Of a stretch of 64,000 nucleotides of DNA, positions 8,063-17,143 are shown piece by piece; the first letter of the stretch is position 1, and every line of letters begins with the position of its first letter. The stretch comes from Thalassomonas viridans (GTDB lineage Bacteria; Pseudomonadota; Gammaproteobacteria; Enterobacterales; Alteromonadaceae), in NCBI RefSeq assembly GCF_000948985.2, contig NZ_CP059733.1, forward strand, positions 5,084,001-5,148,000, in the 5' to 3' direction. A program made the translations under genes and the position numbers. The notes beneath the pieces were generated by a model. The model ran no database searches, was not told where the DNA came from, and was given only the letters and a program-made list of their open reading frames with translations.

Positions 8063-10537
8063 TCACAATTCCCGCAGCGCCTGCATAGGGTCGGCTTTGA
8101 TAATGCGCCAGGCCGGCAGGGCAACCGCCGCCAGTACCGTCATCACCAGAGCGAGATCAAGCACTAACATGGTCTGCCAGTCAAAACCTGGCATCATGCT
8201 AACCTGTTCTTTTACTTGTGTATAGCCAAAGACGGATAAGACAAAACCCAGACTCAGACCGATAACCAGCATCCACAGCGCTTCTTTGAAAATAATTTTC
8301 AGCAAACCCGCCTGTTTGGCGCCCGTTGCCATACGCACCGCCAGTTCATAACGTTTCTGGTTGGTGGTCAGCTGGGTCAGGCCGCCCACCCCTATCACCG
8401 CCAAAAACAGAGTTAATCCCGTCATGGTTAAGATCACCGCCAGGCTGAGCCTCTGCTCCAGGGTCTGCTCGTCCCAGCGATCCGCCAGCGACTGAACCCT
8501 GAGATCGATCAAGCGGGGAAACTGCTGTTTCAGGGCCTGTTCGATTGCCGCCGGCTCCAGGTTTTCCCCTTCCGGCATAAGTACGGTTAACCGCAAACGG
8601 CCGGTCACCATTCTCGGGCTGGTATAGATATTCGGGAAGATAAACTCGTCCAGGGAGCCGGCCCGGGCAAGGGTATTGCCCACGATTCCTATGATCACGC
8701 TCGGGACATCATCACTGTTGATGCTGGTCATCAGGGTTTTACCGATAATTTGCTGGTAATCCTGGCCGGGAAAAACTTTCTGCGCCATGCGCTCATCAAT
8801 AACTATCACCCGTTCATTGGCTTCGATTTGCTGCCGGCTCGGCTCCTTGCCCGCCAGGAATTCGATATCAAAAGCAGTGAAGTAATTCTCGCTGAACTCC
8901 CGGCTTAAAAACAAGATTTGCTCGGGATACTTAGGATCCATCATGACATTAATATTGATCTGGCTGCTCAGGGGGCTGGTGGCGGTAGTCACCACTTCAC
9001 TGCCGGGCAGCAATGAGGCAAGAGATGCCGCCAGCTCCTTTTGCAGCTGCTGGTATTCGCTGCCGGCATATTCCTCAAATTCCCCCAAAGATGCCGCCCA
9101 GGCCTCATCGGCAAATTCCCAGCTGAGCTCATAACTATTATTAAGCCGGTAACCCAGATCCTGGTAGACAATATCGTAACTTTGCTTGGCCAGCATCACG
9201 GAAGCGGTTAACAAGACCGTCGCCAGGGATAACTGGACTATCATCAACAGCCGGCTCAGCCCCTGGTTATTCTGGGCGGCAATGCCTTTACCGCTGCTGT
9301 TGAGGGTATCAGTGAGGGCATGCTTGTTGACATCAAGCAGCGCCACCAGGCTAAAAATAACCGCCAGGGCGGTCACGATTACAAAAGCCAGGATTATGGT
9401 CACCGGATTCAGGGCCAGCATATCCAGCAATGGCAGGGTTTCACCGGCAATCACAGGCAGGCCCCTTAGTGCCCAGCCGGCAACCAGCAAACCTAAAACC
9501 GCCGCCAGCATAAAGCTGGGCAGATTTTCCAGGATGATCATAGCGCGCAGCCGCGTCAGGCTGGCTCCCAGGCTGAGCTGGATGGCAAATTCCTTACTGC
9601 GCCCTTGGTAGTGGGCAATAAACAAATTCAATAAGTTCAGGCTGGCCATCACCAATAAGCCGATCACCGCGGCAAAAAGGATCAGCACTAAGCTTTTGCT
9701 GTCCTGCACCAGGCTGTCGCGGTACAGGCTGTTTTCCACCATCAAAGGCTTGGATTTGACAAAATCAAGCAACCTGGGATCATCAAAATTGGTCTTAAGG
9801 TAGTTGTCGAACCAGTTCAGGAGCAACGGCTTATCAGGCAGCCCTGCCCCATTGCTTCTGAGCAGCAGCTGGGTAACCGAGTCATCTATATTGCCCGTGT
9901 CTTCCTGCGCCAGCAATTTTTCCGGCTCGGTGATCAGCCAGATCTGTTGCGGCAATATTGCCTGCTCTGAATCGACCGCACTGATGTCCCGGATCACCCC
10001 GGCGAGAATATAAGACTTATCACCGGCGATTATGGTTTCCCCCAGGGCCGACTCCCGGCCGGAAAAAGCCTGCTGCCATAGTGAATGCGAGATCCAGATG
10101 CTTTTCTCCGGTGCGGTTTTATCCGTGCCCTGTCCGATTAACAGCGGCGTGCCCAACACATCCAGGATATTGCTGGAAGCATCATAGTAGGTCACGGGAT
10201 AGGCGACATCATTGATCGATACCTGGCCCTCGTCGGCCCGGATCGCTCCCCACAGCCCATGGTCGGCAAAACTCTGCTGAAAATCCGCCACACGCCGCCA
10301 GGTAAAATAAGACACCTGCAGGCTATCGGATATTTTCAGCCGCATCGAAAAGCTGTGGAGGTTTTCTTCATCCTTAATGCCCGGCAGCGGCTGGAACAGC
10401 AGCACAGAAACGATGGCGATAACGCTGAGCACGGCGGCCAGGGTCAGGCCTAAGGTGACGATAAGGGGTAAACTCAGGCGCGGCAGCGAAAAAACCCGGC
10501 CGATGCCATGTAACAATGAACGCTGGTAAATACTCAT
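8063..10537 (-). CDS. ABC transporter permease, MacB/FtsX type with duplicated core
   Basis: An 824-residue inner-membrane protein. An N-terminal transmembrane helix (about 20-45) is followed by a large periplasmic MacB-like core, then three helices with FtsX signatures (about 280-410), a central helix (about 435), a second periplasmic core, and three C-terminal helices (about 695-815) ending in ADPMQALREL. This duplicated plan is typical of large peptide- or lipoprotein-handling permeases. Its start overlaps the end of the ATPase gene by 4 bases, which indicates coupled translation. With the HlyD-type adaptor it should form a tripartite or mechanotransmitting pump. The substrate is unknown; antimicrobial peptides or envelope-stress molecules are plausible by family analogy. 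Confidence 0.88.
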   Translation of the reverse strand: MSIYQRSLLHGIGRVFSLPRLSLPLIVTLGLTLAAVLSVIAIVSVLLFQPLPGIKDEENLHSFSMRLKISDSLQVSYFTWRRVADFQQSFADHGLWGAIRADEGQVSINDVAYPVTYYDASSNILDVLGTPLLIGQGTDKTAPEKSIWISHSLWQQAFSGRESALGETIIAGDKSYILAGVIRDISAVDSEQAILPQQIWLITEPEKLLAQEDTGNIDDSVTQLLLRSNGAGLPDKPLLLNWFDNYLKTNFDDPRLLDFVKSKPLMVENSLYRDSLVQDSKSLVLILFAAVIGLLVMASLNLLNLFIAHYQGRSKEFAIQLSLGASLTRLRAMIILENLPSFMLAAVLGLLVAGWALRGLPVIAGETLPLLDMLALNPVTIILAFVIVTALAVIFSLVALLDVNKHALTDTLNSSGKGIAAQNNQGLSRLLMIVQLSLATVLLTASVMLAKQSYDIVYQDLGYRLNNSYELSWEFADEAWAASLGEFEEYAGSEYQQLQKELAASLASLLPGSEVVTTATSPLSSQININVMMDPKYPEQILFLSREFSENYFTAFDIEFLAGKEPSRQQIEANERVIVIDERMAQKVFPGQDYQQIIGKTLMTSINSDDVPSVIIGIVGNTLARAGSLDEFIFPNIYTSPRMVTGRLRLTVLMPEGENLEPAAIEQALKQQFPRLIDLRVQSLADRWDEQTLEQRLSLAVILTMTGLTLFLAVIGVGGLTQLTTNQKRYELAVRMATGAKQAGLLKIIFKEALWMLVIGLSLGFVLSVFGYTQVKEQVSMMPGFDWQTMLVLDLALVMTVLAAVALPAWRIIKADPMQALREL

Positions 10538-11292
10538 GCCGCCCCCTTAACCTTTTGCTCTGTCACTATCTGGCCGTCCAGCAGCTGAATCTGCCGGTTG
10601 GCGCAGCGGGTATAGCGGCTGTCATGGGTCACCATCACTATGGTGGCCCCCTGCTTATTAAGCTCCGCCAATAAATTCATCACCTGATCGCCGTTTTTGG
10701 TGTCCAGGTTGCCTGTGGGCTCATCCACCAGCAATAAATCCGGCTCTCCCACCAGGGCGCGGGCAATGGCGATACGCTGCTGCTGTCCCCCGGACAGCTG
10801 GTTAGGTTTGTAATGTTTCCTGTGCCCCATACCCACCTGCTCCAGGCTGGCTTCCACCCGGGTTTTAATTTCATCCTTGCGGCAATTCCTGTGTTCCAGC
10901 ACCAGGGCCACATTCTCAAAAACCGACAAGGTATCTATCAGGTTAAATGACTGGAACACATAACCTACATGGCGGTTACGTATCTGGCTGCGCTGATCTA
11001 CGGTTAAACCCGAGGTTTGGATATCCGTCAGCCGGTACTCTCCCTGACTGGCGCTGTCCATTAACCCCATGATGGACAGCAAGGTCGACTTGCCGCAGCC
11101 GGAAGGGCCGGTAATGGCAACAAATTCTCCCTGATAGATATCCAGGGAAACCCCCTGCAGGGCATGGGTTTGTATCTGCTGGCCGGTATAGGACTTATGG
11201 ATATCCCTCATGGTCACCACGGCTTTTTGCTTGTCCGAAACATTCTCTGATACTTTGTCTGATAGAGAGTTTGCTACATTAACAGGTTTCAT
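10534..11292 (-). CDS. ABC transporter ATP-binding protein (MacB/LolD type)
   Basis: A 252-residue nucleotide-binding subunit with Walker [11 protein letters not shown] loop YVFQSFNLI, signature [15 protein letters not shown], Walker [13 protein letters not shown] and H loop MVTHDSRY. The LDT/GNLD wording is the usual form of the LolD/MacB/FtsE branch. About 25 residues precede the usual start of the domain ([11 protein letters not shown]). An in-frame internal ATG there is possible, but the upstream ATG is preceded by AAAGGAAA. It overlaps the permease gene by 4 bases and lies 52 bases downstream of the HlyD gene. Confidence 0.92.
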   Translation of the reverse strand: MKPVNVANSLSDKVSENVSDKQKAVVTMRDIHKSYTGQQIQTHALQGVSLDIYQGEFVAITGPSGCGKSTLLSIMGLMDSASQGEYRLTDIQTSGLTVDQRSQIRNRHVGYVFQSFNLIDTLSVFENVALVLEHRNCRKDEIKTRVEASLEQVGMGHRKHYKPNQLSGGQQQRIAIARALVGEPDLLLVDEPTGNLDTKNGDQVMNLLAELNKQGATIVMVTHDSRYTRCANRQIQLLDGQIVTEQKVKGAA

Positions 11293-11344
11293 GTTTTTTC
11301 CTTTAATTCTTTGCTATCTGTTGCTTTACGCTAATTTTGTTCTT

Positions 11345-12586
11345 TTATTGCACCAGTGAAACCTGGGCATACTGGCCGAAGGCTTCCATATTGCTGGTGA
11401 TGATTTCATCCTTATGTTCCAGGCCGCTTGTTACCAGAAGCTTGCCCCGGGAAAGTTCGCCGAAAGTCACCGCCTTTTGTCTGGCCTGACCGGATGTATC
11501 CCGCACAAACACTTGCTGTGTGCTGTGGGGGCGCATACCCGAAAACTGGTTGATATAAAGGGCATCCGGGGTTGTTTTCATAAAGATGCTGGCGGTAACC
11601 GGCAGCGCCGGACGGGCATTGCCGGTAAGCGCCGAGTCAAGTACGGCTTCCGCCAGCACCACGCCGTTATTGACTAAAGTTTCAATACGGCTGATATGGC
11701 CGCTGACCTCGCCTTTTTGCGTATCTATAGTTACCCGGGCATTGAGATCGATTTGATCCGCCAGCCGCTGCGGGATCCGCAAACGGGCAATCAGCTCCTT
11801 GTCGCTGCCCACTTTTGCCAGCGACTGGCCCAGCTGCACGCTTTGCCCCAGTTCCACTTCCAACTCCTGCACCGTGCCGCTGATCCCCGCCTTTACCTGC
11901 ATATTTTCATATTGCATCGCCAGCACCCGGATATTCGCCTGCTGCTGGGCGATTTCAATGTCCCGCTGCTTCAGCTGGAATAACTGCATCTCCTGCAGCT
12001 GCTGGTATTTTTCCCGTTCGAACACTAAACGTTTCTTTTGTTGTTTTACCGCTAATTTTGCCCTTTGCAGCTCAATTTTCGCGGCAACTCCCCGCGCCAT
12101 CAAATCCTGGTTAACACTAAGTTCCAGCTCAGCCTCTTCAATGCCAGCCTCGATATCGGCAATACGTCCCTGGTAATTAAGACGTTCGTTTTGCTGTTCG
12201 TATTCAAACGCCGCTTTTTGCGCCTGCTGCTGTGCCAGCAGGCCTTTTGCCTGATTCAATTCCTGCTCAAGCCTGGGGTTTGACAGGCGCAGAATCACAG
12301 TATCCAGCTCCACTTTGGCGCCCGGGCGGATCAGGACTTCGGCAACCTTGCCCTGTGCCGGCGCCGTTAACAGCCGCTCCTTGGCCGAATAGAACTCGCC
12401 ATAGGCTTCGGCATAAAGGGTCAGCTCCCCCTGCTGCACCCGGGTAAAATTTAACTCATTGATATTGATGTCGGGAACATCAGTGCCGGTCAGGCCATAG
12501 GCGGCACAGGCAACCCCGGTTGCCAGCGCGGCGGCGATTAACCATTTTCGTCTTTGATAACGATTTGTCGTCAGTTCTATTTTCAT
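11345..12586 (-). CDS. HlyD-family periplasmic adaptor subunit
   Basis: A 413-residue membrane-fusion protein. An N-terminal signal anchor (LIAAALATGVACAAYGLTG, about 15-35) is followed by a biotinyl-lipoyl half-motif (APAQGKVAEVLIRPGAKV), a long Q/E/L-rich alpha-helical hairpin (about 105-225), the second lipoyl half (VKAGISGTVQELEVELGQSV) and beta-barrel domains to the C terminus. It is the first gene of the minus-strand transporter cluster and bridges the ABC permease to an outer-membrane channel. No TolC homologue lies in this window. A sigma-54-like promoter lies 87-104 bases upstream of its ATG. Confidence 0.9.
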   Translation of the reverse strand: MKIELTTNRYQRRKWLIAAALATGVACAAYGLTGTDVPDININELNFTRVQQGELTLYAEAYGEFYSAKERLLTAPAQGKVAEVLIRPGAKVELDTVILRLSNPRLEQELNQAKGLLAQQQAQKAAFEYEQQNERLNYQGRIADIEAGIEEAELELSVNQDLMARGVAAKIELQRAKLAVKQQKKRLVFEREKYQQLQEMQLFQLKQRDIEIAQQQANIRVLAMQYENMQVKAGISGTVQELEVELGQSVQLGQSLAKVGSDKELIARLRIPQRLADQIDLNARVTIDTQKGEVSGHISRIETLVNNGVVLAEAVLDSALTGNARPALPVTASIFMKTTPDALYINQFSGMRPHSTQQVFVRDTSGQARQKAVTFGELSRGKLLVTSGLEHKDEIITSNMEAFGQYAQVSLVQ

Positions 12587-12672
12587 GGCAAAACTCCGTA
12601 TTTCTTCACTTTTTATCCCCTGTGGCTGGCCTGAGCGCTATATTCACCGGCCAGCGGGGCATGATACGGATA

Positions 12673-12690
12673 TAGAAATATTGTGCCAAA
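12673..12690 (-). promoter_or_regulatory. Sigma-54 (-24/-12) type promoter for the HlyD-ABC cluster
   Basis: On the minus strand the sequence TTTGGCACAATATTTCTA matches TTGGCAC-N5-TTGCW at all core positions except the -12 GC, which reads TC. The GG doublet and the 10-base spacing to -12 are correct. Transcription would start near 12661, about 75 bases before the HlyD ATG. The presence of an NtrC-type activator in the same cluster strengthens the call. The -12 mismatch weakens it. Confidence 0.5.
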
Positions 12691-12749
12691 AAGAACAACT
12701 GTTTAAAAACAATAACTTAAAAGACTCTTGCGGAGCCGGAACTATGGCC

Positions 12750-12790
12750 TTTGTTCGCCTTTGGGACCGGCATACCCGTTTTCGAACAAA
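12750..12790. promoter_or_regulatory. Inverted repeat, candidate activator binding site
   Basis: TTTGTTCG (12750-12757) and CGAACAAA (12783-12790) are perfect inverted copies with 25 bases between them. They lie about 75-115 bases upstream of the sigma-54-like promoter, the usual distance for an NtrC-type enhancer element. Binding by the regulator at 6569-7948 is inference. Confidence 0.4.
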
Positions 12791-12880
12791 CAGGCGAAAA
12801 TTAATTTGCGATAAACTCCCCCCCTTGCCGCCTTTATGATTAAAATAACAAATATAAAAAAGCAACAGGAGCTTTAAGCA

Positions 12881-13432
12881 ATGAAGCGAGCAATTCTTAA
12901 TGTCGTGGTCGGATCCCTCAATCCGGTTAAGATTAACGCGGTACACACGGCATTATCTGCCTTATTTCCCGAGCACCAGGTGGAATGCCATGGCCAGCAC
13001 GCCCCTTCACTGGTCGCCGACCAGCCCATGAGTGCGGATGAAACCCGGGAAGGGGCCATTAACCGGGTGCTCTACTGCCAGCAACAGGCAGAATCCCATG
13101 AAGCAGCAGATTTCTACATCGCCATCGAAGGCGGCGTAGACAACTTCGAATATGGCCCATCCACTTTTGCCTATGTTGTGGTCGACAACGGCGAAAGGCA
13201 AAGTGTTGGCCGCACCGCCATTTTGCCCCTGCCGAAAAGCGTTTACCAGGCCCTGCAGGAAGGTGAAGAATTAGGGGATGTTATGGATCAGCTGTTTAAC
13301 ACCCAAAATATCAAACAACAGGGAGGGGCCATAGGTTTGCTCACCAATCATCTGCAAACCCGGCAAAGTGTTTACAACCAGGCATTGATTTTAGCCATGG
13401 CGCCGTTTCTTCATCCGGATCTTTACCAATAA
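12881..13432 (+). CDS. yjjX: Inosine/xanthosine triphosphatase
   Basis: A 183-residue cytosolic protein of the YjjX family, which hydrolyses non-canonical ITP and XTP so that they are not built into nucleic acid. Family landmarks are VVVGSLNPVKINAV at the N terminus, MSADETREGAINR in the middle, AIEGGVDN, and the C-terminal segment KQQGGAIGLLTNHLQTR. Its length is slightly above the E. coli protein (about 170). The ATG follows CAGGAGC, a good ribosome site. The gene is transcribed away from the HlyD cluster. Confidence 0.92.
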   Translation: MKRAILNVVVGSLNPVKINAVHTALSALFPEHQVECHGQHAPSLVADQPMSADETREGAINRVLYCQQQAESHEAADFYIAIEGGVDNFEYGPSTFAYVVVDNGERQSVGRTAILPLPKSVYQALQEGEELGDVMDQLFNTQNIKQQGGAIGLLTNHLQTRQSVYNQALILAMAPFLHPDLYQ

Positions 13433-13472
13433 GGCCTATCCAGTGTCTAATCCTAAGGTAAATTGATGTTTT

Positions 13473-13843
13473 TTATGAAGCCAGTTGGTATTTCTGACTG
13501 ACTTCTTTATGCACTTCTCTTGGAGTTTCCATATCCAAGCTCATATGCAGTCTCATGTTGTTGTGAATATCTATTGATTCTTCGACTAACACTGATAGTT
13601 TTTTAATTGTATTGCATTCATACAGCAAAACTCTTGCTTAAGTATCCCGTTGACTCTTTCAATTTGAGCATTTTGATAATAATCATAAGCATCGTTCATG
13701 GGCGGCAGCATATCGTTCACCACCAATTTATCTTGAGACTTTACTGAACAATACAGTCCTCCTCGATCTGAGTGGGGAATAGTATGAGCATTCATCATAC
13801 GATTTTTTATCGTCAATAAGCTCTTCCCAGCGGTAATAACCAC
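13473..13843 (-). pseudogene. IS3-family transposase (orfB) C-terminal remnant, frameshifted
   Basis: The translated remnant contains the integrase-core pieces PHSDRGGLYCS and ENA-like QNAQIERVNGILKQEF, typical of IS3-family (IS150-like) orfB. The N-terminal two thirds, including the first catalytic Asp, are missing. The frame is lost in a run of six A near 13600. In the shifted frame the family C terminus continues (VEESIDIHNNMRLHMSLDMETP) to a stop at 13473. No terminal inverted repeats or orfA were found. It abuts the 3' end of the fibronectin-like gene. Confidence 0.8.
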
Positions 13844-13858
13844 TGGGGTTTTATCAAA

Positions 13859-16615
13859 TCAATTAGCCTGACTAATAACCGGAACCCCCAATAATTCGGT
13901 ATTAATCACTGTTCCCTGAATAACAGTCACAGTCAACGAGCTAGTAGCACCGCAGACATTATCCGACTCACACGCCTGAACAAAGAATTTATGCTCGCCT
14001 GCCATATTAATCAGACGCTCATGACTCTGTCCGTTAACATTCCCGGCAAAAAGATATCTGGGAGAACCATCCGGTTTTTCCACAAACAAGTTATAAGTAA
14101 CAGCTTGCGGAAAGTCAGCAGACATCTGCCAGTTCAGCTTGACAGTTTCACCAGTTTCTATTACAGCTCTGTCCACGGTAAAACTCTGCGGAGCCAAATT
14201 AAGCCTGATATCATAACCGGAGGCGCTTTGCATCAGGAATAAAACCTTAGTGCTGTCGCTATGAACCAACTTAATATCTTCGATGTCATCTCCTGAAAAC
14301 AGCCCGATTTCAAGCCGGTAATCACTTACACTTAAACCGGAAACTAATGAATCCCACAGAGTCGTCGCCAATTCAGTTAAAGACCAAACACCATCATTCA
14401 GGCTCAGTTTTAACAACTTCTGCCCTTGACTTTGTGGAGTGAAAAAGTACAAATCCCCATTACTATCACTAAAGACACTTAAGTCATCATAGATCCCTAC
14501 AGTTACAGGCTCACTTGCAGGGCCACAATCTTTCTCATCATCGCGTTTAGTTCCTGTCAAATTACAGGCCTGCACTGTATAAATATAATTGCCGGCACTG
14601 ACAAGTGTTTTTAAACGCCGGAATAAATCATCCGGATAGAGCCCGTTTAACCATGTGTCATTCGCATAATTATAGCTTTCAAGCTCTCCGTTAACGGAAG
14701 TTTTATAAAACCCCTTAGGAGGTGGGGAAATCTCATTTGAATGCTGAAAATGTAATACAAATTTTTTATTTTTTTCCAGCAAAATACTCTGGCTCAGACT
14801 ATAAATAGGAGCATCATAAGCAGAGACAGCAAGATTTTTCACCGGATTAACCGGCTGAACATTATTGTTGACCAAGACTTCAATTTCCGGACTCTGTGGT
14901 CCACATTCCCTGCCATACCCGGTATCATTACACCCGGCCACGGTATATACATATGTCCCCGGCGTATCTAGGGTAAACTGGCGATGAAACCAGCCATCCG
15001 GATATAGCCTTTCCAACGCACTCGTTGCCGTGCCATAAGCATGTAACCAGGACTCTCCATTTCTAAAAATATGATAAGAACCGGTAGGATTAGCCGCTAC
15101 TTCATCCGACGGTTGCCAATGTAAAACAAATTTTTCCCCGGTTTCCACAGAAATAGACAGACGTGCATTGTCAATTACCTCGCCGTAATGTGACACAGAG
15201 ACATTATCAGGGACTTTTTCAGGCGGCGGAACCAGAGGGATAGGCATATCAACATAAATATTTACACTTGCTTTAGCTCCGCAATCTGCTGCACTGTCTC
15301 TACGATCCCCCATTTGATTACAAGCCTGTATGCTGTATTTATATTTCCCCTGGGTATTCAGGTTCAGGAGTCTTTTAAACAAACCTTCAGGATAAATGCT
15401 GTTTAACCAGTTCTCATCACTAAAACTATACCGGTCAAGCTCCCCGTTACGTTCAAGTTTATAATACCCTATAGGTGAAGGTGCCAGTTCATTTGAAGGT
15501 TGCCAATGTAAAACAAATTTTTCCTCCGCAGGAGCACTATCTTCTGCTACCGGTACACTAAGCATTTTTACTTCTGTATCCAGCGGCGCCCCATACATAG
15601 TGGCAGTAAAAATCTCTGGCGCAGATTCCGGTTTAGTAAAAATTTGTATCTTAGTAACATCGCTATACTCGCTGCATGTATTTAGTACATCGCAGACCTT
15701 AACAAAAAGCCAGACATAACCGCTTTCATCAAAGTTGAGTTCAGTTTCCGCTGTTATTTCCACTGCCTGTTGGTAAATATCTTCATTAAGAGCTTCGGCC
15801 TCCTGTCCGGTACGATAAAAATATTGCGCAGTTAAGCCGGCATCTACCTGTGTCCAGAAAACTTCTAATGAGGTGTTAACAGGATAGGCAAGCGCCGAAG
15901 TTAACGGTGCTTGCGGCTTTATTGCCGGTACATAAACCATTACAGTCGTACTCGCCGATAACTCACTACAACCGGCATCATTACAGGCCCTTAAAGCATA
16001 CAGATAATCCCCGGCTGCAGCCTGTTGTTTATCCAGGCTCACCGGTGAACCATCCGCTGGCAGTGCTTCACTGTTAATTGTTTCAATTAACCGTTCATTT
16101 TCAAATAATTGGTAATACTCGGCTTGGGAAACCTGACCAAAGTTAATAACAAAACCAGTACTAATGGGGGTGACGTTTACCGATGAAGTTACCACTGGTA
16201 TCACAGGTATCGCGATCAAGGTGATATTATCCGAAATATATCCCTGGATCGGGCAAGTGGCGTCATTGCAACTTAAACGAATCTGGTAGTCGCCGCCAGC
16301 AAGGGCAACAGATGAGGTATTAAAACTGGTCTCTGTTCCCTGATACAAAGTATGCCAGTCAGTTTCTCCCGCTAACTGATACTCCAGCAAAAAGTTATAT
16401 TGCTGACCGTCATACATGGACCAGTTAATGGTAAAAGCACTGTCAACTACAGATTCAGGCACCTGGATCACAGGTTCACGCGGCTCTATTGCCGGTGAAT
16501 GGTTGATAAAATGGATCACATTCGGCACCCAGCCACTTGCTACAGCAGACAAGGGTAAAAATGTAATAAATGCCAGCATCCAAACCAAGCTTCGCTTATG
16601 CGTCAATCGAAACAT
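13859..16615 (-). CDS. Secreted fibronectin-type repeat protein, possibly 3'-truncated
   Basis: About 918 residues from the ATG at 16615, chosen because GAGGAAAG directly precedes it; the ATG at 16642 has no ribosome site. A signal peptide (LVWMLAFITFLPLSAVAS) is followed by a chain of beta-sandwich modules resembling fibronectin type III. Several modules share the pattern KFVLHWQPSNE ... LYPDGLFRR ... YTVQACN ... CG, with one Cys near the end of each sheet. I recognise no enzymatic domain. In related marine genomes such modules often precede RHS/SpvB-type toxin or adhesin regions. Here the frame stops at 13859 and an IS3 remnant starts at about 13843, so a longer ancestral gene may have been cut. 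That is inference. Location: exported, cell surface or medium. Confidence 0.75.
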   Translation of the reverse strand: MFRLTHKRSLVWMLAFITFLPLSAVASGWVPNVIHFINHSPAIEPREPVIQVPESVVDSAFTINWSMYDGQQYNFLLEYQLAGETDWHTLYQGTETSFNTSSVALAGGDYQIRLSCNDATCPIQGYISDNITLIAIPVIPVVTSSVNVTPISTGFVINFGQVSQAEYYQLFENERLIETINSEALPADGSPVSLDKQQAAAGDYLYALRACNDAGCSELSASTTVMVYVPAIKPQAPLTSALAYPVNTSLEVFWTQVDAGLTAQYFYRTGQEAEALNEDIYQQAVEITAETELNFDESGYVWLFVKVCDVLNTCSEYSDVTKIQIFTKPESAPEIFTATMYGAPLDTEVKMLSVPVAEDSAPAEEKFVLHWQPSNELAPSPIGYYKLERNGELDRYSFSDENWLNSIYPEGLFKRLLNLNTQGKYKYSIQACNQMGDRRDSAADCGAKASVNIYVDMPIPLVPPPEKVPDNVSVSHYGEVIDNARLSISVETGEKFVLHWQPSDEVAANPTGSYHIFRNGESWLHAYGTATSALERLYPDGWFHRQFTLDTPGTYVYTVAGCNDTGYGRECGPQSPEIEVLVNNNVQPVNPVKNLAVSAYDAPIYSLSQSILLEKNKKFVLHFQHSNEISPPPKGFYKTSVNGELESYNYANDTWLNGLYPDDLFRRLKTLVSAGNYIYTVQACNLTGTKRDDEKDCGPASEPVTVGIYDDLSVFSDSNGDLYFFTPQSQGQKLLKLSLNDGVWSLTELATTLWDSLVSGLSVSDYRLEIGLFSGDDIEDIKLVHSDSTKVLFLMQSASGYDIRLNLAPQSFTVDRAVIETGETVKLNWQMSADFPQAVTYNLFVEKPDGSPRYLFAGNVNGQSHERLINMAGEHKFFVQACESDNVCGATSSLTVTVIQGTVINTELLGVPVISQAN

Positions 16616-16719
16616 CTTTCCTCGATAGCAGTATTTCATCAACAGTAACTAAACACTGCATAGTTATTTTTTACAGTGGATTAAATAAAAACCACAACGT
16701 TTCAAAATTTCCTTCTGAA

Positions 16720-17043
16720 TTATTGCGACAAGGCTACGGATTGTGGCCGCTCGATTCCCTCTCGGACACTGCAGTCACCTGCACTAACCACAGCTACCTT
16801 CAAGTTATTGGCCAGCGCTGTCAGCAACATGTTGTAACTACTAATCCCCGCCTGTGTTGTCAAATCAAGGGCCCATTTTTCAGCATCACCGCTAAGCACA
16901 CAGCCAGGACTGGCAGCCGCTTTAGCCTCATAAGTGGAAAAAACTAAAATAGAACCGTCAACATTAATGTAACTAACTTTAGCTGCAGCTATACTTTTGT
17001 TTGAGAGCAAGAGTAAAACACTTGTTATTATTATGTTTTTCAT
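16720..17043 (-). CDS. Small secreted protein, paralog of the neighbouring upstream gene
   Basis: 107 residues from the ATG at 17043. A signal peptide (IIITSVLLLLSNKSIA) is followed by AAKVSYINVDGSILVFSTYEAK, two cysteines (PGCV and GDCS) and the closing IERPQSVALS. The mature part aligns along its full length with the N-terminal half of the 256-residue protein encoded at 17144-17914 (AAKVSYLNVDGDNVHFAT, PSCV, QDCA, LERAQSVSIS). The two are evidently duplicates, and this one lacks the C-terminal domain. The function is unknown; a periplasmic or secreted role with one disulfide is likely. The gap to the upstream paralog is 100 bases. Confidence 0.7.
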   Translation of the reverse strand: MKNIIITSVLLLLSNKSIAAAKVSYINVDGSILVFSTYEAKAAASPGCVLSGDAEKWALDLTTQAGISSYNMLLTALANNLKVAVVSAGDCSVREGIERPQSVALSQ

Positions 17044-17143
17044 AGTAATCAAATCCAGCATTGCCAGGACTTTATCCCGGCAATGTATCAATCAGGGCAA
17101 TGTAAAATTTAAATGGCTAAGCAAAGGCATTAGCCCAAAATGG

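Noticed and set aside
12585..12839. Plus-strand 84-codon frame between the HlyD gene and yjjX
   Set aside because: No ribosome site and no protein-like pattern. It covers the promoter and inverted repeat of the HlyD cluster.
13586..13620. Run of six A in the IS3 remnant as a programmed frameshift site
   Set aside because: Programmed slippage in IS3 elements lies between orfA and orfB, not near the end of orfB. Here the element is already truncated, so a decay mutation is simpler.
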